The translations under genes and the position numbers were made by a program. 12,826 bases of DNA. It comes from Pseudomonadota bacterium. Lineage in GTDB: Bacteria > Pseudomonadota > Alphaproteobacteria > Acetobacterales > Acetobacteraceae. The stretch lies in assembly GCA_021828605.1 (NCBI GenBank), contig JAJZEG010000090.1, positions 1 through 12,826 on the forward strand. The letters run 5' to 3'. Shown here in pieces: positions 1-6,971 of the stretch; position 1 is the stretch's first letter; the number at the start of each line of letters is the position of its first letter. The notes under the pieces are model-generated. The model was not told where the DNA came from. It did no database searches and was given only the letters and a program-made list of their open reading frames with translations.

Positions 1-1078
1 CAATCGTCAAAGCCCGCCCTTCGCGTCCCGCCCGACCGGTGCGGCCAATCCGATGCACATAATCCTCGGCATGATGCGGCACATCGAAATTGAACACATG
101 GCTCAGCCCGCCAATATCCAAGCCCCGCGCCGCCACGTCCGAACAAACCAGCAAGCGTATCGTGTTCGCCTTGAACGCCTCTAAGGTCGCAAACCGCGCC
201 GATTGCGGCATGTCGCCATGCAGCGACCCCGCTGAAAACTGATGCCGAGCCAGTGATTTATGCAAAATATCGACATCGCGCTTGCGATTGCAAAAAATCA
301 ACGCATTCTGCACATCTTCCGAGCGGATCAACCGGCGCAACGCCTCGCGCTTGTCATGGGGTGCAACCAAGGCCAACGCCTCGGTGATCGTGGTCGCCAC
401 CGTCGCTGGCTTCGAGACGGTGATTTCCCGTGGATTGGTCAGAAACGCATCGGCCAACCGCTTGATTTCCGGCGCCATGGTCGCTGAAAAAAACAAGGTC
501 TGACGCAATACCGGCAGCAACGCCACGATCCGCTCAATATCGGGAATGAACCCCATATCGAGCATCCGGTCCGCCTCATCAATCACCAAAACCCGCACAT
601 CCGACAGCAACAAGCCGCCGCGCTCGAACAAATCGATCAACCGGCCCGGTGTCGCGATCAGCACATCGACGCCCTTGGTCAGCACATCCTTCTGATCGGC
701 CATGCTTTCGCCGCCGATGAGCAACGCATGGTTCAGTTTCAGATGCTTGCCGTATTGGACGAAGTTTTCCGCAACCTGCAACGCCAACTCACGGGTCGGC
801 TCCAAAATCAACGACCGTGGCATCCGCGCCCGCGCCCGCGACCCCGAGAGAATATCGAGCAACGGCAAAGTGAAGCTCGCGGTTTTGCCCGTGCCGGTCT
901 GCGCGCACGCCATCACGTCGCGCCCCATCAACACGGTCGGGATCGCTTGCGCCTGAATCGGTGTTGGAGCGGTATAGCCTTTTTCGGCAAGGGCTTGCAG
1001 CAGCTCAGGCGACAGGCCCAGCTCCGCAAAGCCATTCACCGGCGCATCGTCGCCCGGCATATCGACAAGGTCAGGCAC
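1..1078 (-). CDS. rhlE: DEAD-box ATP-dependent RNA helicase, RhlE type (3' part outside window)
   Basis: ATP-dependent RNA helicase that unwinds short duplexes, in RhlE-type proteins usually during ribosome assembly, RNA decay or cold adaptation; cytoplasmic. About 359 residues are visible, and the protein runs off the left edge after the last core motif, so only the C-terminal tail is missing. Counting from a GTG at 1078, I see the Q motif PTPIQ (38-42), Walker A AQTGTGKT (59-66), the PTRELA motif, DEAD (167-170) within VIDEADRMLDMGF, SAT, ARGLD and HRIGRTGRAG (from 342). GTG at 1078 is chosen because ACAGGA lies 4 nt upstream; an in-frame ATG at 1060 has no Shine-Dalgarno and is the alternative. 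A stop codon lies just upstream, so the start cannot be much earlier. The gene follows the GT61-like pair on the same strand after about 120 bp, enough for its own promoter (TTGAAC-N18-TTCGAT is a weak candidate). Family assignment is sure; the precise RhlE subtype is likely. Confidence 0.95.
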   Translation of the reverse strand, partial: MPDLVDMPGDDAPVNGFAELGLSPELLQALAEKGYTAPTPIQAQAIPTVLMGRDVMACAQTGTGKTASFTLPLLDILSGSRARARMPRSLILEPTRELALQVAENFVQYGKHLKLNHALLIGGESMADQKDVLTKGVDVLIATPGRLIDLFERGGLLLSDVRVLVIDEADRMLDMGFIPDIERIVALLPVLRQTLFFSATMAPEIKRLADAFLTNPREITVSKPATVATTITEALALVAPHDKREALRRLIRSEDVQNALIFCNRKRDVDILHKSLARHQFSAGSLHGDMPQSARFATLEAFKANTIRLLVCSDVAARGLDIGGLSHVFNFDVPHHAEDYVHRIGRTGRAGREGRALTI

Positions 1079-1198
1079 AACATCCTGTGTATCGGACAAA
1101 TCGAACAACCAATTCGGTCAAGGGTTCAAGGGGGGAGGGCGCAGCATCACACGCGCATCGCCACATTGGCTGTTATATCAGGAAATTGACGGGTAAAG

Positions 1199-2221
1199 TC
1201 AAGCAACGCCAAGGGCCACCGCCACGCCGGCAATGTCGATCTCGGTGCGCAACAACGAGGCGCTGCCTAACGGCACCGGTTGGGAGAGCGAATAAGCGGG
1301 CGCCGCGCACAGTACCACCTGCCAGTCCAACGCAAAAATCCGGCACATCGCGGCAATCCGTGGATCGGTCCAGCCTTCAATCGCAACCTCGATAATTTGC
1401 GTGCCCGGATCACAAAAACCGAGCAATCCCGCCTGCGCCGGGTCATCAATCACCACCGCGCGCGCCCCCGCCAACGCTGCCGCCAAATCAAACAAACCCA
1501 AGGCTTTATCGCCAATTTGCATCGCCTCGGCATCAAGGCTCGCCACCCCCATGCTCGCGAGCCATCGATCAAAACTCAGGCGGTTGGCAACCACAAAATC
1601 CGCCGGTGGCACGCGCCGTCGCAGCGCAACCTGCGCACTAATCTCAAAGGGTTCCACCGCAAAGCGCAGCGCCTCGATCGCCACCCGCATAAACCGATCC
1701 GCATGAGCGGGTTTGGCGCGCACCCCCACCCCTTCCGGCTCACGCCGCGTCACCACCATCCGGCGCACACGCGTTGGCTGCTCAATCACGGTGTAGCCGC
1801 GCGCCAACTCCAACGCCTCCAACGCCGCGCGCTGCACCGGCGTCGGTTCAGCACCAACCAGCGGCACGGCGCCCAGCCCATCACGTTGCAACAGCGCAAT
1901 CGCCAAACCCTCGGTCAAAAACCGGCCCAGCGGCAATGTGCCCCCCGCAGCGATCGGCGCTGCCATAGCCAAAGTAACGTTCGGCGACGCGTCGGTGCCG
2001 ATGGTGCCCAGCGTTTCCAAATCCTGCACGCTAAACGGCGCGGGCACCACCAAACCGGGCTCGTAAATCTCGGTTATCAGCCCGGCACTGCGCGCCAGAT
2101 ATTGCCCACCAAACGGGACGCGCGCCGCACGCGCGGCACTCATCATCGGGTCGGGCGCGAAGCCGCGCGGCGCGATCGGCAACACCGTCGCTTGCGCGTG
2201 ATCTAGTCGCAACCGCGCCAT
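1199..2221 (-). CDS. Divergent GT61/DUF563-like glycosyltransferase (second of tandem pair)
   Basis: A 340-residue protein, probably a degenerate relative of family GT61 (DUF563), enzymes that transfer sugars during glycan or capsule synthesis. The C-terminal half carries the family's organisation: a basic segment with VVTRRE, a later conserved-looking helix pair, then an ADP/sugar-binding-like region ending in GFCDPGT (FCDPGT at 269-274) followed by IIEV. The same FCDPGT element occurs in the upstream neighbour, so the two look like old paralogues. The usual His-Gly-Ala signature before this element is absent (DDPAQAG is in its place), so activity is uncertain. Start: ATG at 2221 shares its A with the neighbour's TGA (TGATG) and has GGGGAG 6 nt upstream; an ATG 30 nt earlier lies inside the neighbour and has no such site. 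The pair is therefore probably translationally coupled. No signal peptide or membrane segment is evident. Coding status is firm, function moderate. Confidence 0.65.
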   Translation of the reverse strand: MARLRLDHAQATVLPIAPRGFAPDPMMSAARAARVPFGGQYLARSAGLITEIYEPGLVVPAPFSVQDLETLGTIGTDASPNVTLAMAAPIAAGGTLPLGRFLTEGLAIALLQRDGLGAVPLVGAEPTPVQRAALEALELARGYTVIEQPTRVRRMVVTRREPEGVGVRAKPAHADRFMRVAIEALRFAVEPFEISAQVALRRRVPPADFVVANRLSFDRWLASMGVASLDAEAMQIGDKALGLFDLAAALAGARAVVIDDPAQAGLLGFCDPGTQIIEVAIEGWTDPRIAAMCRIFALDWQVVLCAAPAYSLSQPVPLGSASLLRTEIDIAGVAVALGVA

Positions 2222-3321
2222 CACGCGCTCCCCACCATGCGGGTCAAACACGCTCGCAACGCCGGGCGATCAACCACGCCGGCTGTTTCATCAGCTTCCC
2301 CTGCTGGCGACAGGCCAGCGATCCCGAATCCATACCATTCCAGCCCGAAAGCCGCCGCTAAAACTTGGGTCCAGTGATCCAAAGCGGGCTCATGATGCAA
2401 CTCCAAAATCACCGTCCCCGGATCACAAAACCCAACCATCGCCATGGCACGGCCCGGCCAGCCGATCACCGCCGTCGCACTGGCAAATAACCGCGCTTGC
2501 TCGGCGATACCAAGCCCAGCCAGATCCACCGTCTCGAAGGCAAATTCCAGCGCCGCTGCCTCGATCTCTGGCCACCCGACCATCCCCGCCGCCTCCGCGC
2601 CACCGACCAACAGGCGCCGGGTGCGTGGCCCCGTTTGGCCAAACCGGAACCGCAACCGATCAAGGGCTGCACGCGCAAACCGCGAGGGCATCGCCGCACC
2701 GATCAGGTCGGAGGTGATGATGCGGCTAAAAGCCGTCGGCGCCGTCATCGCCTGATAATCCTGGTCCAACCCAGAAGCAGTCAGCAATTCCGCCTGCCAA
2801 GCCAGCAGCACCGGCCCAACCACCGGCAAACCCGGCCCCAGCATCCCGCGCAGCATCATCGCCGCTGGCAGGCCCTTATACAGAAAATGCCGAATATCAT
2901 CGCTTTGACCACCGGCAATCGGCGTCACAATCGCCTCACTTCGCCCCGGCGCGGCAGGGTGCCGCGCGTCAAAATCACCGCAGGACGGCCCAAACGCGCC
3001 GCGCGCCGGGCTAAAAATTATCCGCGATTGCGGATCAAATACCGCGCCCCCGAGCGACACCGAACTCACCGGCGCCAGCGAATACACGCCCACCTGGTCC
3101 CAACCCCGATCAACCCCGAACCAATGGATCGCCGCACCGATACCGCGTGGCAAAATATTAATCAGTCGACCGGGCGCATGATGCAGCACCGAATCCGGCG
3201 CCCTCGCATTCAAACACGCGTCGGTCCACGCCGCCAGCCCATGCACCTCGCGCAACCCTTCTGCTTCAAAGCGCTCGACCGGTAACAATGATTTAGTCTG
3301 TTCCAGCATCCGATAATCCAT
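2221..3321 (-). CDS. GT61/DUF563-family glycosyltransferase-like protein (first of tandem pair)
   Basis: A 366-residue protein resembling family GT61 (DUF563, often annotated as capsular polysaccharide biosynthesis protein). Visible family features are a central SVSLGGAVFD segment, an LLVGG strand, then an FETVDLAGLGIAEQARLFASA stretch (written here as one region, residues roughly 260-282) corresponding to the family's EQ..LF..A helix, and GFCDPGT (FCDPGT at 298-303) followed by VILEL. The position where family members normally show His-Gly-Ala reads GWPGRAMAMV, so a usual active-site signature is missing. Start ATG at 3321 has GGAA about 6 nt upstream. Its stop overlaps the start of the next gene (TGATG), so the two GT61-like proteins are likely made together. 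The 5' flank is an AT-rich divergent region shared with the SIMPL gene. It could transfer a sugar onto a surface glycan, or act as a non-catalytic partner; the acceptor cannot be told from sequence. Confidence 0.7.
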   Translation of the reverse strand: MDYRMLEQTKSLLPVERFEAEGLREVHGLAAWTDACLNARAPDSVLHHAPGRLINILPRGIGAAIHWFGVDRGWDQVGVYSLAPVSSVSLGGAVFDPQSRIIFSPARGAFGPSCGDFDARHPAAPGRSEAIVTPIAGGQSDDIRHFLYKGLPAAMMLRGMLGPGLPVVGPVLLAWQAELLTASGLDQDYQAMTAPTAFSRIITSDLIGAAMPSRFARAALDRLRFRFGQTGPRTRRLLVGGAEAAGMVGWPEIEAAALEFAFETVDLAGLGIAEQARLFASATAVIGWPGRAMAMVGFCDPGTVILELHHEPALDHWTQVLAAAFGLEWYGFGIAGLSPAGEADETAGVVDRPALRACLTRMVGSA

Positions 3322-3492
3322 GCGGTTTCCATGGGAGTAACGTCAAGTCTAAATCAAGCCGAATTATATTTTCATCAAATATTTACAATACTGTTTATAT
3401 CATAACCCATCCAGTGTGGTTCTCAAAACCGGCCTGAACGCGCATAATGGCGGGCACGTTAAACCAGATGGCAGACGCGGAGACAATAAGTC
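3322..3492. promoter_or_regulatory. AT-rich divergent intergenic region with palindromes
   Basis: This 171 bp gap separates the minus-strand GT61-like pair from the plus-strand SIMPL gene, so it must hold both promoters. About 3351-3410 is strikingly AT-rich against the GC-rich genes on either side. It contains a perfect 6-5-6 inverted repeat, ATATTT (3366-3371) and AAATAT (3377-3382), and an overlapping 22 bp imperfect palindrome at 3379-3400 (8 of 11 pairs match, core ACA-N4-TGT). On the minus strand a TATAAT lies at 3368-3363 but has no well-spaced -35. The palindromes are seen directly; their use as operators is inference. Confidence 0.45.
3420..3448 (+). promoter_or_regulatory. Candidate sigma70-type promoter of the SIMPL gene
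   Basis: TTCTCA (3420-3425), a 17 bp spacer and CATAAT (3443-3448) fit a housekeeping promoter with 4/6 and 5/6 matches. It lies about 45 bp before the ATG at 3493. Match quality is modest, so this is tentative. Confidence 0.35.
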
Positions 3493-4212
3493 ATGCGCTC
3501 AACCTATCGCTCCATTTTCGCCCCCCTCGCTTTTACCCTGATCCTCGCCGCACCCTATGCCCGCGCCGCACCGGCCCGCTTATCGCCGAGCGCCACGATC
3601 CTGTCACTCAACGTCACCGGACAAGCAACCCACGCGCCAGACGCGATGACCGCCTCTCTCTTGTTGCAAGCGCAGGACGCTCACCGCGGCGCGGCGCAAT
3701 CGGCGTTGAACCGGCAGGCCGCATCAATCCTCAGTCAACTACACCGTATCGCGCATCTGCATATCACCACCGGCTTTTATGCGGTCAACGCCGCACAGCA
3801 GGGCCATCTTTGGCAAGCGAGCCAATCGATTACCCTGACCTTCAGTGCAGCACCGAACAGTCCCGCCGCCAAACCCGTACTTGCCCTAATCGGCCAGTTG
3901 CAGGCCAAAGGGGTCGCGTTGCAGTCGCTCACCGGAACCTTGCAGCCCGCCACCCAAGCCGCCACCCGCGATGCCGCGATCCGCGCCGCCGTCGCGCGCC
4001 TGCATCACCAGGAAACCGCGCTCGCCGATGCGCTCGGTCTGCGGGTCGGTCATTTGCGTTCAATCAACATGAATCTGGGTGGTTTGGTGATGCCGATGTT
4101 TCATCCGATGGTACTCGCCGCCGCCGCAGCGCCGCCGCCAATGGTGCAACCCGGCCCGGTCAGCGAACGGGTCGATCTCGCCGCCACCATCGCTTTGCAC
4201 CCGGTGCGCTGA
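3493..4212 (+). CDS. Secreted SIMPL-domain (DUF541, YggE-like) protein
   Basis: A 239-residue exported protein of the SIMPL/DUF541 family, whose members (such as E. coli YggE) are periplasmic or envelope-associated and have been linked to oxidative-stress protection; the biochemical role is unknown. Residues 1-25 form a classical signal peptide: basic start (R2, R6), a hydrophobic core around FAPLAFTLILAAP, and a signal peptidase I site after ARA (23-25). The mature part begins with the typical LSVTGQ-like strand (LNVTGQATHAPDAMTASL) and ends with an ERVDLAATIALH strand. Between them is an Ala/Pro/Met-rich loop (about residues 194-222), common in this family. GGAG lies about 10 nt upstream of ATG 3493, a long but acceptable spacing. 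The gene converges on the GT4 gene with only 7 bp between stops, leaving no room for separate intrinsic terminators. Length is normal for the family. Confidence 0.88.
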   Translation: MRSTYRSIFAPLAFTLILAAPYARAAPARLSPSATILSLNVTGQATHAPDAMTASLLLQAQDAHRGAAQSALNRQAASILSQLHRIAHLHITTGFYAVNAAQQGHLWQASQSITLTFSAAPNSPAAKPVLALIGQLQAKGVALQSLTGTLQPATQAATRDAAIRAAVARLHHQETALADALGLRVGHLRSINMNLGGLVMPMFHPMVLAAAAAPPPMVQPGPVSERVDLAATIALHPVR

Positions 4213-4219
4213 TCATCCT

Positions 4220-5686
4220 TTATTCAGCCACCAACAAATCTGATCGCACCGCCGGAGTGTCAAACCCCAATGACGCGGTGATCGCCGCCGCGCTATCGGC
4301 CCAGGACGGCGGACGGAACTCCCGCGTAATCAAGCTTTCCAGCCGGGCGCGATGCGCCGGATCGGTGATCAGCCGCGCAATCACCCGATACGCATCATGC
4401 AAATTATCCGGATCAAAATAATCGCAAAACATCCCGCCTGCCTCCGGGATCGATGCTCGACGCGCCGCCGCGACGGTTTTGCCGAAACTCAAACTCTCGG
4501 TCACCGGCAAGCCCCACCCTTCGTAAAACGAGGGAAACACGGTGAACAGGCAATTTTGGTACAAGGCCGCCAAATCATGATCATTCGGCGCCTCGATCAC
4601 CCGCAATAATCCATCGAGGTGATTGGTATTTTCGATTTGCGCCAGCAAATCCGCCGTCTGCCAGCCAATCCGCCCGGCAAACACCAAAGTAGGCACCTGC
4701 TCCAGCGGCAACTCGGCCATCAAGCGCCGCCAAACCTTGAAAATCAGCGCATGGTTTTTCCGAATTTCAATGGTCGATACGATCAACACATAAGGCTTGG
4801 GCAGCAAAGTGGGTCGGATCGCGCGATCCGGAAACGTCACCCCGATGGGCACAATCCGGGTTTGCGGCACGGCAATCCCCGCTTGGTTGGCAAATTCCAG
4901 CACATCCGTGGTCGTTGTATCGGAAATGGTGAACACAATATCAGCCGCTCGCAACATCGGCGTCAGCCACGCCTGATACGGCTCACGGATCCGCGCCATC
5001 ACGAATTCCGGCCATAAAATCGGGATCAAATCATAAACCATAAAGGCAAAACGCATCCCGAAGCGCTGTTTCAGCCCGTCAACCAGGCTCGGATAATAGC
5101 CCCCCTGCCACGAGGCGCCCAGTGCCAAAAACACATCGCCCGGCTGGGGTATCACCGCCTTACCGGCCCGATCGCCGCCGCCGCCGGTCGATGGCGCCGA
5201 GGCACCCATCGCGCCGAGCGCACCGCCGCCGCCAAAGCCAAGCCAGCGCCGCAATCCCCGCAGCAAATCGCGCACCGCCCGCCACGACTCCCGCTGCGCC
5301 GCGAAGGAAGCGCATTGCGCATTGATCAGCCCGGCCAACGGTGCGCGCAAATCCATCGGCAACCGGCGTCCCCAGCGCCGCAGCCGTGACCGTGGTCGGG
5401 GTGCCAGCTCAAGGAGCGGCACGCCCAGCGTCTCAGCGGCTTCGGTCGGACTAACCTCCGCATCAAGCCCAAAGGCTTGCTCGACCCGCGCCTCAACATC
5501 CGGCCAGTAAATATCTTCCAGATCAGCGCCGTTGGGCATATGGCGCACAAAGCGCACCGGCTCGCCCATCGCAGCTAAACGCCCCAGCTCGCGATAAATC
5601 TCATAGGATAAACGCTGAATACCCGACGGCCGTCTAGCCGCATAAAAATGCGCGAGGAGATCTTCGATATCAACCCATAACGTCAT
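4220..5686 (-). CDS. Family GT4 (GT-B fold) glycosyltransferase
   Basis: A 488-residue retaining glycosyltransferase of the GT4 family, which moves a sugar from a nucleotide donor to a lipid-linked or polysaccharide acceptor on the cytoplasmic side of the inner membrane. The N-terminus, WVDIEDLLAHFYAARRPSGIQR, is typical of GT4 enzymes of polysaccharide loci. A low-complexity Gly/Ala stretch near residues 150-170 is probably a linker. The C-terminal Rossmann domain starts at VSTIEIRKNH, with R309 and K310 as likely donor-phosphate ligands, and carries the E-x7-E motif at E389-E397 (EGWGLPVTE). The ATG at 5686 has only a weak Shine-Dalgarno-like GGTG. The gene is divergent from gmd-rmd across 297 bp, so use of GDP-D-rhamnose or GDP-mannose as donor is a reasonable inference, not shown by the sequence. 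It converges on the SIMPL gene. Family assignment is firm; donor and acceptor are unknown. Confidence 0.92.
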   Translation of the reverse strand: MTLWVDIEDLLAHFYAARRPSGIQRLSYEIYRELGRLAAMGEPVRFVRHMPNGADLEDIYWPDVEARVEQAFGLDAEVSPTEAAETLGVPLLELAPRPRSRLRRWGRRLPMDLRAPLAGLINAQCASFAAQRESWRAVRDLLRGLRRWLGFGGGGALGAMGASAPSTGGGGDRAGKAVIPQPGDVFLALGASWQGGYYPSLVDGLKQRFGMRFAFMVYDLIPILWPEFVMARIREPYQAWLTPMLRAADIVFTISDTTTTDVLEFANQAGIAVPQTRIVPIGVTFPDRAIRPTLLPKPYVLIVSTIEIRKNHALIFKVWRRLMAELPLEQVPTLVFAGRIGWQTADLLAQIENTNHLDGLLRVIEAPNDHDLAALYQNCLFTVFPSFYEGWGLPVTESLSFGKTVAAARRASIPEAGGMFCDYFDPDNLHDAYRVIARLITDPAHRARLESLITREFRPPSWADSAAAITASLGFDTPAVRSDLLVAE

Positions 5687-5983
5687 GCTGCACCATCACT
5701 TATGATTATGTCAGATTAAGGACGCAACAAGGGCTCAATTGCCACTCACGCTCCACACTCCTGCTCTGGGCCTGATCGGGCTTCGAGTATCCCCGGATGC
5801 ATCGCTGATCAACACCTGTAACGAGCTACAGGCGCCCTGCGGCCGATGCAACTCTCCGTGATGTGACATATCGTTAACGCGCCTCTCATGATCAACCCAC
5901 GAGACTAGCCAGGATCGCGAATTCCGTCCAAAACCCCGCTTTCGATCCATGATTCCCTCGAACCCTGATGATACGGAGCCCTT
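5687..5983. other. 297 bp divergent intergenic region between GT4 and gmd genes
   Basis: No protein gene is supported here: open frames crossing it are antisense extensions of gmd with no recognisable protein or ribosome-binding site. It must hold the promoters for the GT4 gene (minus) and gmd-rmd (plus). I could not find a well-spaced -35/-10 pair on either strand; a CATAAT on the minus strand near 5708-5703 lacks a good -35. The main structural element is the nested inverted repeat at 5798-5850. A smaller TTCGA...TCGAA repeat (about 5940-5962) may be chance. Confidence 0.5.
5798..5850 (+). repeat. Nested inverted repeat / predicted 53-nt hairpin upstream of gmd
   Basis: The outer arms TGCATCG (5798-5804) and CGATGCA (5844-5850) are perfect 7 bp complements. 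As RNA on the plus strand they extend by C5805-G5842, U5806-G5841 and G5807-C5840 around one bulged C. They enclose a perfect inner stem, CCTGTA (5815-5820) and TACAGG (5827-5832), with a 6-nt loop. No T-run follows, so it does not look like an intrinsic terminator. It lies 134 nt before the gmd start and could be a leader-RNA hairpin or a protein-binding palindrome; the arms are seen, the role is inferred. Confidence 0.4.
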
Positions 5984-6964
5984 ATGCCCACAGCCCTGAT
6001 CACCGGCATCACCGGCCAAGATGGCGCCTATTTGAGCGAATTGCTGCTGGGCAAATCCTATCGCGTCATTGGCGTGATGCGCCGCTCGGCCTCCTCGGAC
6101 GTCATTGGCGAACGGCTGCGCTGGCTTGGCATTCTCGACCGGGTCACTTTGGTTGAAGGCAATTTGACCGATCTGGGCAGCCTGATTCGCATTGTGCAGG
6201 ACCATCAACCCGATGAGGTCTATCATCTGGCGGCACAAAGCTTCGTCGCCACCTCCTGGCAGCAGCCGAGCCTGACCGGCCTGGTCACCGGCCTGGGGGC
6301 GGTCACCATGCTGGAAGCGGTGCGTATCGCGCGGCCCGAGGCGCGGTTCTATCAAGCCTCATCCTCGGAAATGTTCGGCAAGGTGCAAGCCGTGCCGCAA
6401 TCCGAATCCACGCCGTTTTATCCGCGCAGCCCTTACGCCGCCGCGAAATTATACGCCCATTGGATGACGGTGAATTACCGCGAAAGCTTTGGTTTGCATG
6501 CGTCATCGGGGATTTTGTTCAACCATGAAAGCCCGCTGCGCGGGATCGAATTCGTCACCCGCCGGATCACCAATGGCGTGGCACGGATCAAGCTCGGCCT
6601 CGATACTCATTTAACCCTCGGCAACATCAGCGCCCAGCGCGATTGGGGCCATGCCCGCGATTATGTGCGCGCGATGTGGCTGATGCTGCAACAAAATCAA
6701 CCCGATGACTATGTTATCGCCACCGGCCGCACCGCCAGCGTCGCCGCTTTCGCCGATATGGCCTTCGCCGCCGCCGGGCTGAAGGCGAGCGATTATTTGC
6801 GCACCGACCAAAAACTGATGCGCCCTGCCGAGGTCGAACTCCTGCTCGGCGATCCAAGCAAAGCCGCCAACCATCTCGGCTGGAAAGCCGAAATCACCCT
6901 CGAACAGCTCGCCGCCGAAATGGTCGAGGCCGATCTGGCGCGCATCAAAAAAGCCATGGCGTGA
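5984..6964 (+). CDS. gmd: GDP-mannose 4,6-dehydratase
   Basis: Converts GDP-D-mannose to GDP-4-dehydro-6-deoxy-D-mannose, the first committed step to GDP-D-rhamnose, L-fucose and perosamine; cytoplasmic, NADP-dependent extended SDR. The 326-residue length is close to the short form of Pseudomonas aeruginosa (about 323) rather than the longer E. coli form. Visible features: cofactor-binding TGITGQDG (7-14), the catalytic region ASSSEMFG with S127 and E129, YAAAK with Y151 and K155, and the substrate-site signature FNHESPLRG, plus RDWGHARDYV further on. ATG 5984 has GGAG 5 nt upstream. It is followed after 7 bp by rmd, so the two are surely cotranscribed. All catalytic residues expected of the family (Ser/Thr-Glu-Tyr-Lys) are present. 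This is among the most certain assignments in the window. Confidence 0.97.
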   Translation: MPTALITGITGQDGAYLSELLLGKSYRVIGVMRRSASSDVIGERLRWLGILDRVTLVEGNLTDLGSLIRIVQDHQPDEVYHLAAQSFVATSWQQPSLTGLVTGLGAVTMLEAVRIARPEARFYQASSSEMFGKVQAVPQSESTPFYPRSPYAAAKLYAHWMTVNYRESFGLHASSGILFNHESPLRGIEFVTRRITNGVARIKLGLDTHLTLGNISAQRDWGHARDYVRAMWLMLQQNQPDDYVIATGRTASVAAFADMAFAAAGLKASDYLRTDQKLMRPAEVELLLGDPSKAANHLGWKAEITLEQLAAEMVEADLARIKKAMA

Positions 6965-6971
6965 GCATAGG

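Noticed and set aside
1079..1198. Possible terminator or small RNA between the GT61-like pair and the helicase
   Set aside because: Only short direct GCATC repeats and no stable stem with T-run could be found.
1280..2206. Long plus-strand open frame opposite the second GT61-like gene
   Set aside because: Arg/His/Gln-rich antisense shadow; the minus strand has the coupled start, ribosome-binding site and family motif.
2222..2251. Earlier ATG for the second GT61-like gene
   Set aside because: It lies within the end of the first gene and has no Shine-Dalgarno, while the TGATG start at 2221 has GGGGAG.
3447..4421. 324-residue plus-strand open frame over the SIMPL gene
   Set aside because: Arg/Pro-rich translation without domains, in another frame of a gene with a clear signal peptide and family motifs.
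5815..5832. Inner hairpin as a rho-independent terminator
   Set aside because: No T-run on either strand, and it is upstream of both flanking genes rather than after one.
5735..6355. 206-residue minus-strand open frame across the gmd 5' end and upstream region
   Set aside because: It is antisense to the certain gmd coding sequence, has no ribosome-binding site and no recognisable domain; it reflects codon bias of gmd.
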